Assembly (NCBI RefSeq): GCF_000717335.1
Contig: NZ_JNYZ01000031.1
Span: forward strand, 1-64,000
Source: Amycolatopsis jejuensis
GTDB lineage: Bacteria > Actinomycetota > Actinomycetes > Mycobacteriales > Pseudonocardiaceae
Reading direction: 5' to 3'
DNA: 64,000 nucleotides
Below are positions 11,370-20,715 of this stretch, piece after piece. How positions within the stretch are numbered: the first letter of the stretch is position 1; each line of letters starts with the position of its first letter. The notes beneath the pieces were generated by a model. That model had not been told where the DNA came from, searched no databases, and worked only from the letters and a program-made list of their open reading frames with translations. The position numbers were made by a program, and so were the translations under genes.

Positions 11370-13349
11370 TTATGCCGCGAGGCGGCGGCGCAGCGCGACC
11401 ACGTGCGCCACGGCCCGCCAGGGTTCTAGCCGGACGAAGTTCGCCGGGCCCCAGTCCCAGGTCTCCCCGGTGACCTCGTCGTGCGCGATGAGCCGCTCGG
11501 ACCCGTCGAAGCCCAGCACGGCGAGGTCGAGCCAGAGCGTGCCCTCGTGCGCGCCGTGCGGGTCGAGGTTCACCACCGTGACCACCGTGTCGCCGGTGGC
11601 CGGATCCTGCTTGGAGTACGCGATCAGCGCACCGTTGTCCACGTGGTGGAACCGCAGCGACCGCATGCCCTGCAACGCCGGATGCGCGCGCCGGATCGTG
11701 TTGAGCCGGGTGAGCCACGGCTCCAGCGACCGGCCCTCCGCGAGCGCTCCGGCGTAGTCGCGCGGGCGCAGCTGGTACTTCTCCGAGTCGAGGTACTCCT
11801 CGCTGCCCGGGCGCACCGGCTCGCTCTCGAACAGCTCGTACCCCGAGTACACGCCCCAGGTCGGCGACATCGTGGCGGCCAGCGCCGCGCGCAGCGCGAA
11901 CATGCCGGGACCGCCGTGCTGCAGCGATTCGTGGAGGATGTCGGGGGTGTTCACGAACAGGTTCGGCCTGCCGTGGTCCCAGTGTTCGACGAGGTCGGTG
12001 CCGAACTCGGTGAGCTCGTCCTTCGTGGTGCGCCAGGTGAAATACGTGTAGCTCTGGGTGAACCCGAGTTTCGCAAGCCCCCACAGCCGGGCCGGGCGGG
12101 TGAACGCCTCGGCGAGGAAGAGCACGTCCGGATGCGCGTCCTTCACCGACTGGATGAGCCACGCCCAGAAGTCCGGCGGCTTGGTGTGCGGGTTGTCCAC
12201 CCGGAAGATCCGCACCCCGTGCGACACCCAGTGCAGGACCACGCGCAGCACCTCGTCGTAGATGCCGCGCGGGTCGTTGTCGAAGTTGACCGGGTAGATG
12301 TCCTGGTACTTCTTCGGCGGGTTCTCGGCGTACGCGATCGTGCCGTCCGGCCGGGTGGTGAAGAACTCCGGGTACTTGACCGCCCACGGGTGATCCGGCG
12401 CGGCCTGCAGCGCGAGGTCGAGCGCGACCTCCATACCGAGCTGCCCGGCCCGCGCGGTGAACGCCTCGAAGTCCTCGATGGTACCCAGCTGCGGATGCAC
12501 GGCGTCGTGGCCGCCCTCGTCCGCGCCGATCGCCCACGGCGAGCCGACGTCGTCCGGCGTCGCGACGAGAGAGTTGTTGGGGCCCTTGCGGTTCACCCGC
12601 CCGATCGGGTGCACCGGCGGGAGGTACACGACGTCGAAGCCCATGCCCGCGATGCGGTCCAGCTCGCGGGTGGCGGTGGCGAACGTGCCGTGCACGGCGC
12701 GGCCCTGCGCGTCGAGGCCGCCGGTGGACCGCGGGAAGAATTCGTACCAGGAACCGAAAGCCGCGCGTTTGCGGTCGACCCACAGCTTCAGCGTGCGGCC
12801 CTTGGTGATCAGCTCGCGCACCGGGTGGTCGTGCATGATCTGCCGGACCTCGGGCGACAGCGCGGGCCCGGCCCGCTCGGCGAGGTCGCGCTCCTCGTCG
12901 CGCAGCGCGGCCGCGGCTCCGGCGAGCAGTGCGCGGTCGGCACGGCGGTCCGGGCGGCGCGACACGCGGTCGAGCAGCCGGGCGCCGGCCTCGAGGTCGT
13001 TCGCCAGCTCGCCCGGCCCTTGCCCGGCCGCGATTTTCACCTCCGCCGTGTGCTCCCAGGTGGCCCACGGGTCGCTCCACGCGTCGATGCGGTAGGTCCA
13101 CATGCCTTCCGCGTCGGGGACGATCACCGCGCCGAAGCGGTCGAGCCCGCGGCCCTGTTCGGCCATCCGGGTCTGCCGCGCGACCCGGTCGCCGGGACCG
13201 CGCCAGGCGACCGTGGCGGCGACCGCGTCGTGGCCTTCCCGCCACACCGTGGCGGTGACGGGGAAATGTTCGCCCGCAACGGCTTTGGCCGGATAACGGC
13301 CGCAGCTGACAATGGGGGCGACGTCGTCGATCCCGAGCCTGCCGGTCAT
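11370..13349 (-). CDS. glgE: Alpha-1,4-glucan:maltose-1-phosphate maltosyltransferase
   Basis: GlgE extends alpha-1,4-glucans by transferring maltosyl units from maltose-1-phosphate and releasing phosphate. The 659 residues have the family layout: N-terminal beta domain ([16 protein letters not shown]), a four-helix insert, a GH13 barrel with Asp385 as nucleophile ([13 protein letters not shown]) and Glu414 as acid/base ([11 protein letters not shown]), and a C-terminal beta domain. Typical GlgE words are [27 protein letters not shown] and [16 protein letters not shown]. It is the first gene of the operon glgE-treS-mak-glgB. The ATG at 13349 has an AAAAAGGGG ribosome site. The 212 bp before it should hold the operon promoter, but no clear -35/-10 pair stands out. 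Confidence 0.96.
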   Translation of the reverse strand: MTGRLGIDDVAPIVSCGRYPAKAVAGEHFPVTATVWREGHDAVAATVAWRGPGDRVARQTRMAEQGRGLDRFGAVIVPDAEGMWTYRIDAWSDPWATWEHTAEVKIAAGQGPGELANDLEAGARLLDRVSRRPDRRADRALLAGAAAALRDEERDLAERAGPALSPEVRQIMHDHPVRELITKGRTLKLWVDRKRAAFGSWYEFFPRSTGGLDAQGRAVHGTFATATRELDRIAGMGFDVVYLPPVHPIGRVNRKGPNNSLVATPDDVGSPWAIGADEGGHDAVHPQLGTIEDFEAFTARAGQLGMEVALDLALQAAPDHPWAVKYPEFFTTRPDGTIAYAENPPKKYQDIYPVNFDNDPRGIYDEVLRVVLHWVSHGVRIFRVDNPHTKPPDFWAWLIQSVKDAHPDVLFLAEAFTRPARLWGLAKLGFTQSYTYFTWRTTKDELTEFGTDLVEHWDHGRPNLFVNTPDILHESLQHGGPGMFALRAALAATMSPTWGVYSGYELFESEPVRPGSEEYLDSEKYQLRPRDYAGALAEGRSLEPWLTRLNTIRRAHPALQGMRSLRFHHVDNGALIAYSKQDPATGDTVVTVVNLDPHGAHEGTLWLDLAVLGFDGSERLIAHDEVTGETWDWGPANFVRLEPWRAVAHVVALRRRLAA

Positions 13350-13561
13350 GGCAATGCCCCTTTTTCACCTTGGTCGGACTGTGCGGATGCGAGCACGTTC
13401 AGTGTGCCTGATTCCCCCAAAGCCGTTGACAGCGGGGCCTTTTCCCGAAGTACCCGCCACCCGTCCGGGCGAAACGAACCCATTCGGTGGGGGTGCCCGA
13501 CGCATTCCCGTATCCGGTTCGCCACCGGCAAGCCGAATTGCGTTCACAATCCGGCCCGCTT

Positions 13562-15706
13562 TCACAGCTGCGGGGTCTCGACCGTGTCCCGCGGGGCACG
13601 CAGCAACAGCAGAGAATGCGCCTCGACGGTGATGCGTGCTTTCGGTTCCAGCACGCCGGGATCGGCCGGGGTGCCGTCGGCGGTCGCGGTGTCGAGGGTG
13701 GGCTTGAACGTCTCGCCGTACTCCGGCCCTGGCAGCACGATCTCGGCCGGTTCCGCGCCCGAGTGCAGGATCAACAGCCACGAATGGTCGGTGACGAGCG
13801 CGCCCTCGCGGTTGCGGGCCTGGCTGTTCGACCCGTCGATCCACATGCACAGCGTCCGCCGGTTTTCGTCGAACCAGTCGACCTCGTCGAACTCTTCGCC
13901 GTCCGGGCGGAACCACACGAGGTCCGGTTTCCCGGTCGGCGTGGTGCGGCCTTCGAAGAACTCCGGCTGGCGCAGCGCCGGGCTGTGCGCGCGCAGCCGG
14001 ACCACGCGGCGGGCGAAGGCGAGCATGGGCTCCGCTGCCTCGACCGGGGTCCAGTCGATCCACGACGTCTCGTCGTCGAGGCAGTAGGCGTTGTTGTTGC
14101 CCTGCTGTGTCCGCCACATTTCGTCGCCCGCGGTGAGCATCGGCGTGCCGGTGGACAGCAGCAGCGTCGCGAAGAGGTTGCGGGCCTGCCGCGTACGCAG
14201 TGCAATGATCGCCGCGTCGTCGGTCTCCCCCTCGGCCCCGTGGTTCCACGAGCGGTTGTCGTTGCCGCCGTCGCGGTTGTCCTCGCCGTTGGCCTCGTTG
14301 TGCTTTTCGTTGTAGGACACCAGATCCCGCAGCGTGAACCCGTCGTGCGCGGTCACGAAATTGACCGACTGCCAAGGACGGCGGAGGTTGTGGTCGTACA
14401 GATCGGACGAGCCGGACAGCCGGTACGCGAGGTCGCGTACGCCGGTCGCGCCGCGCCAGAAATCGCGCACCGTGTCGCGGTAACGCCCGTTCCACTCGGC
14501 CCACTGCGCGCCGAAGTCGCCGACGCGGTAGCCCTCGCCGGTGGCGTCCCACGGCTCGGCGATCAGCTTGCAGCGCGACAGCACCGGGTCGGTGGTGATC
14601 GCGGTGAGCATCGTCGACTCGCGGTCGAACATCCCGCCGTGCGGACGGCCGAGCGTGCTCGCCAGGTCGAACCGGAAGCCGTCGACGCCCATTTCCTGGG
14701 TCCAGTACCGCAGCGAATCGGTGACCAGCCTGACGACGGTGGGCGAACCGGCGTCGAGGGTGTTGCCGCAGCCGGTGAGGTCGGCCAGGTGCCCGCGGCG
14801 GGTGTGCAGGTAGTACGCCGGGGCGTCGAGACCGCGCAGGGACAACGTGGGGCCGTCCGGGCCGCCTTCGCAGGTGTGGTTGAACACGACGTCGAGCAGC
14901 ACCTCGATCCCGGCCGCGTGCAGCGCCGCCACCATCGTGCGGAACTCCTCGACCTCGCGGCCCGGCTCGCTCGCGTACGCGGGGTGCGGCGCGAAGTAGC
15001 CGAGCGGCGAGTAACCCCAGTAGTTGTGCCGTCCGGCGCGGATGAGCGCGGGCTCGTCGGCGAACGCGTGCACCGGCAGCAGTTCGACGGTGGTCACGCC
15101 GAGCCGGGTCAGGTGCTCGATCGCCACCGGATGCGCCACGCCCAGGTACGTGCCGCGCAGCGCCTCCGGGATGAACGGATGCTGCTGCGTGAAGCCCTTC
15201 ACGTGGAGTTCGTAGATCACCGATTCCTCGAACGGCACCTCGGGCTTGCTCCCGGTGTCCGGCCCGCCGGGCGAGGTGACGACCGACAGCGGGACGCTGC
15301 CGAGTGAGTCCACAGTGGACTGCGGACCGCGTTCGGGGTCGCTCGTGAAACCCTGCGCGGCGTGCAGGCTGGTGAGCCGTCCGTTGATCCGCCGGGCATA
15401 CGGGTCGACGAGCAGCTTGGCCGGGTTGCAGCGCAGGCCGCGGGCGGGCTCGTACGGTCCGTGCACGCGGTAGCCGTAGCGCTGTCCTGCCGTGACGCCC
15501 GGGACCAGGCCGTGCCAGACGCCGAAGGTGCGCTCGGTGAGCTCGATCCGCCGCTCGGACCCGTCGTCGCCGATCAGGCACACCTCGACCGCGTCGGCGA
15601 CCGCGGACGTCACCGCGAACCGGACCCCGCCGCCCTCCGGGTGGGCGCCGAGCGGAAACGGCCGTCCGGCGAGGACCTGGTTGTCGGGTGCGGGTCGTTG
15701 TGCCAT
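13562..15706 (-). CDS. glgX: Glycogen debranching enzyme GlgX, first copy
   Basis: GlgX hydrolyses alpha-1,6 branch points of glycogen, releasing malto-oligosaccharides. 714 residues: a CBM48 module (PFPLGAHPEGGGVRFAV), a GH13 barrel with catalytic Asp in VDGFRFDLASTLGR, Glu in KLIAEPWDATGEGY and Asp in NFVTAHDGFTL, and a C-terminal domain. The words YWGYSPLGYFAPHPAY and NEANGEDNRDGGNDN are diagnostic for GlgX/isoamylase-type enzymes. It lies upstream of glgE on the same strand with a 212-bp gap, so it may have its own transcript. A second GlgX at 20712-22838 differs widely outside the motifs, so this is not a recent duplicate. The start ATG gives MAQRPAPDNQV. Confidence 0.93.
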   Translation of the reverse strand: MAQRPAPDNQVLAGRPFPLGAHPEGGGVRFAVTSAVADAVEVCLIGDDGSERRIELTERTFGVWHGLVPGVTAGQRYGYRVHGPYEPARGLRCNPAKLLVDPYARRINGRLTSLHAAQGFTSDPERGPQSTVDSLGSVPLSVVTSPGGPDTGSKPEVPFEESVIYELHVKGFTQQHPFIPEALRGTYLGVAHPVAIEHLTRLGVTTVELLPVHAFADEPALIRAGRHNYWGYSPLGYFAPHPAYASEPGREVEEFRTMVAALHAAGIEVLLDVVFNHTCEGGPDGPTLSLRGLDAPAYYLHTRRGHLADLTGCGNTLDAGSPTVVRLVTDSLRYWTQEMGVDGFRFDLASTLGRPHGGMFDRESTMLTAITTDPVLSRCKLIAEPWDATGEGYRVGDFGAQWAEWNGRYRDTVRDFWRGATGVRDLAYRLSGSSDLYDHNLRRPWQSVNFVTAHDGFTLRDLVSYNEKHNEANGEDNRDGGNDNRSWNHGAEGETDDAAIIALRTRQARNLFATLLLSTGTPMLTAGDEMWRTQQGNNNAYCLDDETSWIDWTPVEAAEPMLAFARRVVRLRAHSPALRQPEFFEGRTTPTGKPDLVWFRPDGEEFDEVDWFDENRRTLCMWIDGSNSQARNREGALVTDHSWLLILHSGAEPAEIVLPGPEYGETFKPTLDTATADGTPADPGVLEPKARITVEAHSLLLLRAPRDTVETPQL

Positions 15707-15819
15707 GCGCCGATCTTTCCAAATGTCCCGTCCGGACGGCTCCGGCGCACGGCTGAACTTCCGGGAGCCGGGGAAAATGGGGTGAAGAAGCGGTGGTCAG
15801 GGGCCTAAGGTCGGCGACC

Positions 15820-15945
15820 ATGATCGACGACCCGGCCGACGGCTGGATTCCCGAGAGCGTCGCGGCGGCCTACGACCGGCCCGGCGGCACGATCGGCGGA
15901 AACCGAGTGCGACTCGGTCGACCTCACCACCAGCGCCACGGCTGA
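15820..15945 (+). pseudogene. Truncated 5' copy of the adjacent methyltransferase gene
   Basis: The frame starts MIDDPADGWIPESVAAAYDR, nearly identical to the first 20 residues of the intact methyltransferase downstream (MIDDPADGWFPESVAATYDG). After the 23rd codon the similarity stops, and the frame runs through unrelated sequence to a TGA at 15943-15945. The whole frame is 41 codons. It keeps the same TAnnnT-8 nt-ATG arrangement as the functional copy, so it might still be transcribed as a short leaderless message. I regard it as a relic of a tandem duplication followed by deletion. Confidence 0.75.
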
Positions 15946-15994
15946 ACTTCCCGGCCGTCGCGAAAATGAGGTGAAGAACCCGTGGTCAGCGACC

Positions 15995-16011
15995 TAACCT
16001 CGACCACCATG
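15995..16011 (+). promoter_or_regulatory. Leaderless-type -10 element and start codon of the methyltransferase gene
   Basis: TAACCT (15995-16000) is followed by 8 nt and then ATG (16009-16011). Actinobacterial leaderless genes typically carry a TAnnnT -10 element about 7-8 nt before the start. The duplicated upstream copy has TAAGGT with the same 8-nt spacing, so the motif is kept although the bases around it changed. No ribosome site is present, which supports starting at this ATG rather than at the in-frame GTG at 15982. Confidence 0.6.
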
Positions 16012-16752
16012 ATCGACGACCCGGCCGACGGCTGGTTCCCCGAGAGCGTCGCGGCGACCTACGACGGGCCCGGCGGCGCCAACCGGCCCGAGGTGGTCAC
16101 CCCCGCGGTCGACCTCCTCGAAAGCCTCGCGGACGGCCCGGCCCTCGAGTTCGCTGCCGGGACCGGGCGGATCGCGGCGCCACTGGCGGCTCGCGGGGTA
16201 CCGGTGAGCGGCATCGAACTGAGCCGTGCGATGGCGGCGCGGATCGCCGGGAAACCGGGTGGCGACCAGGTCCACGTCACCATCGGCGACATGACCGCCA
16301 CCCGCGTACCCGGCCGGTTTTCCCTGGTCTACCTGGTGTTCAACACGATCGGCAACGTCACCACGCAGGACGGGCAGGTGGACGTCTTCCGCAACGCCGC
16401 CGCGCACCTGCGGCCGGGCGGGTTGTTCCTCGTCGAGGTCGGCGTGCCGAACCTGCGCCGCCTGCCGCCCGGGCAGGACACCGTGCCGTTCGCGATCTCG
16501 CCCGGTTACGTCGGGTTCGACCAGTACGACGTCGTCACGCAGCAGTTCACCTCGAACCACGTCACGGTGTCGCCGGACGGTCAGGGGCGGTTCCGGCGCA
16601 TCCCGTTCCGCTATGTCTGGCCTGCCGAGCTGGACCTCATGGCCCGCCTCGCCGGAATGCGCCTGCGGCATCGCTGGGGTGGCTGGGACCGCTCGGAGTT
16701 CACCGCCGACAGCACCAAGCACGTGTCGGTGTGGGCGCTCACTGAGTCCTGA
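16009..16752 (+). CDS. Class I SAM-dependent methyltransferase
   Basis: 247 residues with a Rossmann-type methyltransferase fold. Motif I is ALEFAAGTGRIAAPLAARG, motif II ends in the acidic GIELS, and the motif around strand 4 is RFSLVYLVFNTIGNV. The C-terminal part (RFRRIPFRYVWPAELDLMA, RHRWGGWDRSEF) is characteristic of a common actinobacterial family annotated only as class I SAM-dependent methyltransferase. The acceptor is unknown. It is the only plus-strand gene inside the glucan/trehalose locus, and its 3' end overlaps convergent treZ by 14 bp. Its 5' end and promoter are duplicated just upstream. Confidence 0.85.
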   Translation: MIDDPADGWFPESVAATYDGPGGANRPEVVTPAVDLLESLADGPALEFAAGTGRIAAPLAARGVPVSGIELSRAMAARIAGKPGGDQVHVTIGDMTATRVPGRFSLVYLVFNTIGNVTTQDGQVDVFRNAAAHLRPGGLFLVEVGVPNLRRLPPGQDTVPFAISPGYVGFDQYDVVTQQFTSNHVTVSPDGQGRFRRIPFRYVWPAELDLMARLAGMRLRHRWGGWDRSEFTADSTKHVSVWALTES

Positions 16753-18445
16753 CCAGCACGAACGACTCCGGCGGCAGCCGCGCCGAGCCGTCCACCACCG
16801 GCGACCCCCACGACGCGAGAATCTCCCCCGGCTTCCCGTTCAGCGGGACCTCGACCGGGTCCGCGCCGAAGTTGCAGGCCAGCCGCAGCGGGCCGCGGTG
16901 CAGGAGCAGCCAGGAGCCGTCCGAGTGCACGGTGACCCGGTCGAGCCGCGGATCGGCCAGGTCCGGGTGCGCGCGGCGGAGCCGGATCAGGGTGCGGTAC
17001 AGGTCAAGGATCTCGCGGTGGCCCGGCCGGTCCGGTTCGGTCCAGTCGAGCCGGGAGCGGGCGACGGTGGCCGGGTCCATCGGGTCCGGGACGTCCGCCT
17101 CGCCCCAGCCGTGGCGGCCGAACTCGCGGCGCCGTCCGGTGCGCACGGCCTCGGCCAGCACCGGGTCCGGGAACGACGCGAAGAACTGCCACGGCGTGCT
17201 CGCCGCCCACTCCTCCCCCATGAACAGCATCGGCGTGAACGGCGAGCAGAACACCACCGCGGCGCCGCACGCCAGCAGGCCGGGCGACACGGTGGCGGAC
17301 AGCCGGTCGCCGGTCGCGCGGTTGCCGATCTGGTCGTGGTCCTGCAGGTAGGCGAGGAATCGGTGGCCAGGTGTCACGCGCCGATCGAGCGTACGCCCGT
17401 GCGTGCGCTCCCGGAACGACGACCATGTGCCCGCGTGGAAGAACACCTCGCGCAGCGTTTTCGCCAGCGCGCCGGGGTCGGCGAAATCGGCGTAGTACCC
17501 ACTGGTCTCGCCGGTGAGCCGGACGTGCAGCGCGTGGTGCAGGTCGTCGGACCACTGCGCGTGCAGGCCGTAACCGCCACCGTCGCGCGTGGTGACCAGC
17601 TTCGGGTCGTTCTGGTCGGATTCCGCGATGAGGGTGAGCGGCCGGTTCAGCGCCGCAGACAGCGCTTCGACCTCCGTGGCCAGCTCCTCCAGCAGGTGTA
17701 CCGCGCGTTTGTCCACGAGCGCGTGTACGGCGTCGAGGCGGAGGCCGTCTATGTGGAAGTCGCGCAGCCAGCCGAGCGCGTTGTCCAGCACATACCGGCG
17801 GACCTCGTCGGAGCCCGGTCCGTCGAGGTTGAGCCCGGCGCCCCAGTCGGTGCGACCGGCGAAGTACGGGCCGAAGCGGTCGAGGTACGCGCCGGACGGG
17901 CCGAGGTGGTTGTAGACGACGTCGAGGACCACCGCGAGCCCGCGCGCGTGACACGCGTCGACCAGGCGTTTGAGCCCGTCCGGGCCGCCGTACGGCTCGT
18001 GCACCGCGCCCCAGAGGACACCGTCGTAACCCCAGCCTGCGGTGCCGTCGAAGGAGTTCACCGGCAGGAGTTCGACGTGCGTGATCCCGAGGTCGACGAG
18101 GTGCCCGAGCCGTTCGATGGCCGCGTCGAACGTGCCGTCCTCGGTGAAGGTGCCGATGTGCAGTTCGTACACCACTCCGCCGGGCAATTGACGTCCGGTC
18201 CAGGCCTGGTCGGTCCACTCGAACGCGTCGTGGTCGTACCGGCGGGAGGCTTCGTGGACGCCGTGCGGCTGGCGCAGGGAACGCGGGTCCGGCAAGGGTT
18301 TGTCGTCGTCACCGAGCAGAAACGCGTAGTCGGTACCGGTGACGTCGGCGCGCCACCAGCCGCCGTCGGCGCGGGTCATGTCGTGGTCAGCGCCGTCGAC
18401 TCGCACGCGCACCCGGTCGGCGGCAGGCGCCCACACCGTGACCAT
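16739..18445 (-). CDS. treZ: Malto-oligosyltrehalose trehalohydrolase
   Basis: TreZ cleaves the alpha-1,4 bond next to the trehalosyl end made by TreY, releasing trehalose. 568 residues: a short N-terminal beta module (VTVWAPAADRVRVRVDG) and a GH13 barrel with catalytic Asp in IDGLRLDAVHALVD, Glu in LTLIAESDQNDPK and Asp in LQDHDQIGNRATGDR. The last two blocks are specific for TreZ. The C-terminal part includes FMGEEWAASTPWQFF. Its ATG overlaps the treY stop by one base (TGATG), so the pair is translationally coupled. The 3' end overlaps the convergent methyltransferase gene by 14 bp. Confidence 0.95.
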   Translation of the reverse strand: MVTVWAPAADRVRVRVDGADHDMTRADGGWWRADVTGTDYAFLLGDDDKPLPDPRSLRQPHGVHEASRRYDHDAFEWTDQAWTGRQLPGGVVYELHIGTFTEDGTFDAAIERLGHLVDLGITHVELLPVNSFDGTAGWGYDGVLWGAVHEPYGGPDGLKRLVDACHARGLAVVLDVVYNHLGPSGAYLDRFGPYFAGRTDWGAGLNLDGPGSDEVRRYVLDNALGWLRDFHIDGLRLDAVHALVDKRAVHLLEELATEVEALSAALNRPLTLIAESDQNDPKLVTTRDGGGYGLHAQWSDDLHHALHVRLTGETSGYYADFADPGALAKTLREVFFHAGTWSSFRERTHGRTLDRRVTPGHRFLAYLQDHDQIGNRATGDRLSATVSPGLLACGAAVVFCSPFTPMLFMGEEWAASTPWQFFASFPDPVLAEAVRTGRRREFGRHGWGEADVPDPMDPATVARSRLDWTEPDRPGHREILDLYRTLIRLRRAHPDLADPRLDRVTVHSDGSWLLLHRGPLRLACNFGADPVEVPLNGKPGEILASWGSPVVDGSARLPPESFVLVRTQ

Positions 18446-20715
18446 CAGGAATCCTCCCGCACCAGCAGCGCCACCGGGTATCGGCCGAACAACTCCGCCG
18501 CCCGCGGCGCGTCACCCACGGCACGGCCGGTGAGCACGTCGGTCCACTCGCCGTCGCGCAGCGGCAGGACGGTGTCGCGCCAGCCGCCCGCGCGGTCGAG
18601 GCCGAGCGGCAGCCGGGTGACCGCCACCGCCAGTCCCCCGCCGCGTTCGAAGGCCAGAAGATGTTCTGCGGCAACGCCTTCCGCCTGTAGTGGGCGATAT
18701 CCGGCAAACAGCTCCGGCCGGTCTCGGCGCAAGGTCAACGCGCGATGGACGACCAGGAGTTTCGCCGCGCCGGTCTCGTCGACCGCGGGATGCTCCCCGG
18801 CTTGGACGCGGTCAAGGATCGTGCGGCGCACCCGGTAATCGACGGCGCGCCGGTTGTCCGGATCGACCAGCGAGTAGTCCCACAGCTCGGTGCCCTGGTA
18901 CACGTCCGGCACGCCCGGACCGGCCAGCTGCACCAGCTTCTGCCCGAGCGAGTTCACCCAGCCCGCACCGCGCACGCGGGCGACGAACGCCTCGACGTCC
19001 GCGGCCAGCTCCGGGTCGCCGAGCACCTGGCCGGGCCACGCGGCGACGGCCCGTTCGAACTCTTCGTCGTGGTCAGTCCACGTGGTACGGAGCTTCGCTT
19101 CCTTCGCAGCCTTGTCGAGGTAATCCCGCAGCCGTTCGGGCGAAATCGGCCACGCGCCGACGAGCGTCTGCCAGGCGAGCAGGTTGAGCGCCGGTTCGTC
19201 GATGCCGCGCACGGCCGTCCACCGCCGGACCGCCGCCGCGAACTCCTCCGCGACCTCCGACAACGCCACCATCCGCGCCCGGGTGTCCTCGGACCGCTTC
19301 GTGTCGTGCGTGGTCAGCGCCGTCATCGTGACCGGGTACGCGGCCGCGCGGCCCTCGGCCAGCGCGTGGAATTCCGCGGTACCCAGCCCGAAACGGTCCG
19401 GATTCCCGCCGACCTCGTTCAGCGCCGCGAACCGCGTGAACCGGTAGAACGTCGTGTCCTCGGTGCCTTTCGCGACGACCATGCCGGACGTCTGCTGGAT
19501 CCGGGTCGCGAGCTCGCCGTCCGGTGCACCGCGGACCTGGCTGTCGAGCGCGTCGAGCGCCGGGGTCAGTTCCGGCCGCCGCTTGCGGGCCCGCGCGACC
19601 GCGCTCGCCCAGTGTGCCGAGCCTTCCGGCAGGTACGAGCGGTACACCGGGAACGCGATCATCACCTCGGCGACCGCGGCACGAGCGGCTTCGGCGTCCA
19701 CGCCGGGCAGCAGCGCGGCGATCCGGCGGACCTCGGCGACCAGGATCTCGGTGGAGACGAGCCGCCGCGCGCGTTCCTCGACGGAGTGGAAATCGGTGCG
19801 CACGCCCTGTTCCGCGGCCAGCCGGGTGAACACCGGCGCCGCGGCCGGGTCGACGAACACGCCGGTGATCTCGCGCAGCGCGTCGTACCCGGTGGTGCCG
19901 TCGACCGGCCAGCTCTGCGGCAGTTTTTCGCCCGGATGAAGGATTTTCTCCACCACCAGCCACGCGCGCGGGGCGCCCGCGCGCAACCGGCGCAGGTAAC
20001 CGCCCGGATCGGCGAGCCCATCCGGATGGTCCACGCGCAGTCCGGTCACGTCGCCGTCAGACACCCAGCGCAGCACCTCGCCGTGCGTCTCGGCGAACAC
20101 CTCGGGCCGTTCCACGGTGACCGCGGCGAGGTTCGTGATGTCGAAGAACCGCCGGTAGTTCAGCTCGCGGTTGCCGCGGCGCCAGTCGACCAGCTCGTAA
20201 TGCTGCCGCGCGTGCACGTCCTGCGGCGTGCCGTCACCGGTGCCAGGCGCGATCGGAAACCGGTGGCCGTAGTAGACGAGTTCGTCCCCGTCGACGGTGA
20301 GCGCGTCGTCGCCGAGGACCGGCAGCAGCAGACGGCCGCGGCTCCAGTCGATGTCGAAGAACGGCGCGTACGGCGATTCCCGGCCGTGCTTCAGGACATC
20401 CCACCACCACGGGTTCGCCTTCGGCACCTCGACGGACATGTGGTTCGGCACGATGTCCACCACGAACCCGAGCCCGGCGTCCCTCAGGCGCGCCGACAAC
20501 GTCTTCCGCGCTTCTTCCCCGCCCAGCTCAACGCGTGCCCGGGTGGGATCGGTGACGTCATAGCCGTGGGTGGACCCGGGGGTCGCGTCGAGCATCGGCG
20601 ACGCATACAACGCACCGGCCCCCAGCTCGTGCAGGTAGTCGACGATCGCGGCCGCGTCGGTGAACGTGAACTCCGGCCGCAGCTGCACCCGGTATGTGGA
20701 GGCCGGTGCGTTCAT
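18445..20715 (-). CDS. treY: Malto-oligosyltrehalose synthase
   Basis: TreY converts the reducing-end alpha-1,4 bond of malto-oligosaccharides into an alpha,alpha-1,1 bond, giving maltooligosyl-trehalose for TreZ. 756 residues. The start is the ATG at 20715 (MNAPASTYRVQLRPEFTF), which matches the family N-terminus; it overlaps the stop of the preceding glgX as ATGA. Blocks seen are GAGALYASPMLDATPGSTHG, VVDIVPNHMSVEVPKANPWW, GLRVDHPDGLADP (catalytic Asp), VVEKILHPGEKLP (Glu) and TALTTHDTKRSEDTRAR (Asp). These are the TreY-specific forms of the GH13 motifs. Confidence 0.95.
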   Translation of the reverse strand: MNAPASTYRVQLRPEFTFTDAAAIVDYLHELGAGALYASPMLDATPGSTHGYDVTDPTRARVELGGEEARKTLSARLRDAGLGFVVDIVPNHMSVEVPKANPWWWDVLKHGRESPYAPFFDIDWSRGRLLLPVLGDDALTVDGDELVYYGHRFPIAPGTGDGTPQDVHARQHYELVDWRRGNRELNYRRFFDITNLAAVTVERPEVFAETHGEVLRWVSDGDVTGLRVDHPDGLADPGGYLRRLRAGAPRAWLVVEKILHPGEKLPQSWPVDGTTGYDALREITGVFVDPAAAPVFTRLAAEQGVRTDFHSVEERARRLVSTEILVAEVRRIAALLPGVDAEAARAAVAEVMIAFPVYRSYLPEGSAHWASAVARARKRRPELTPALDALDSQVRGAPDGELATRIQQTSGMVVAKGTEDTTFYRFTRFAALNEVGGNPDRFGLGTAEFHALAEGRAAAYPVTMTALTTHDTKRSEDTRARMVALSEVAEEFAAAVRRWTAVRGIDEPALNLLAWQTLVGAWPISPERLRDYLDKAAKEAKLRTTWTDHDEEFERAVAAWPGQVLGDPELAADVEAFVARVRGAGWVNSLGQKLVQLAGPGVPDVYQGTELWDYSLVDPDNRRAVDYRVRRTILDRVQAGEHPAVDETGAAKLLVVHRALTLRRDRPELFAGYRPLQAEGVAAEHLLAFERGGGLAVAVTRLPLGLDRAGGWRDTVLPLRDGEWTDVLTGRAVGDAPRAAELFGRYPVALLVREDS

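Larger units (their letters stand above)
15748..16077 (+). repeat. Direct duplication of a promoter plus gene start (two 141-bp copies, 189 bp apart)
   Basis: Copy 1 is 15748-15888 and copy 2 is 15937-16077. They align without a gap, with about 20 mismatches by eye. Sixteen of these are in the 72 bp before the ATG and only four in the 69 bp after it. Copy 2 is the real start of the downstream methyltransferase gene. Between them are 48 unrelated bp containing a small palindrome (accgagtgcgactcggt type). Confidence 0.9.

Noticed and set aside
8556..11429. Plus-strand open frame of 957 codons opposite mak and treS
   Set aside because: It is a GC-driven mirror of two well-identified minus-strand genes. 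Its translation is Arg/Val/His-rich without any domain, and no promoter or ribosome site supports it.
10078..13368. Minus-strand open frame of 1096 codons over glgE and treS in another frame
   Set aside because: Both genes in the correct frames have complete catalytic motifs. This frame gives Arg/Gly/Ala-rich sequence typical of out-of-frame reading.
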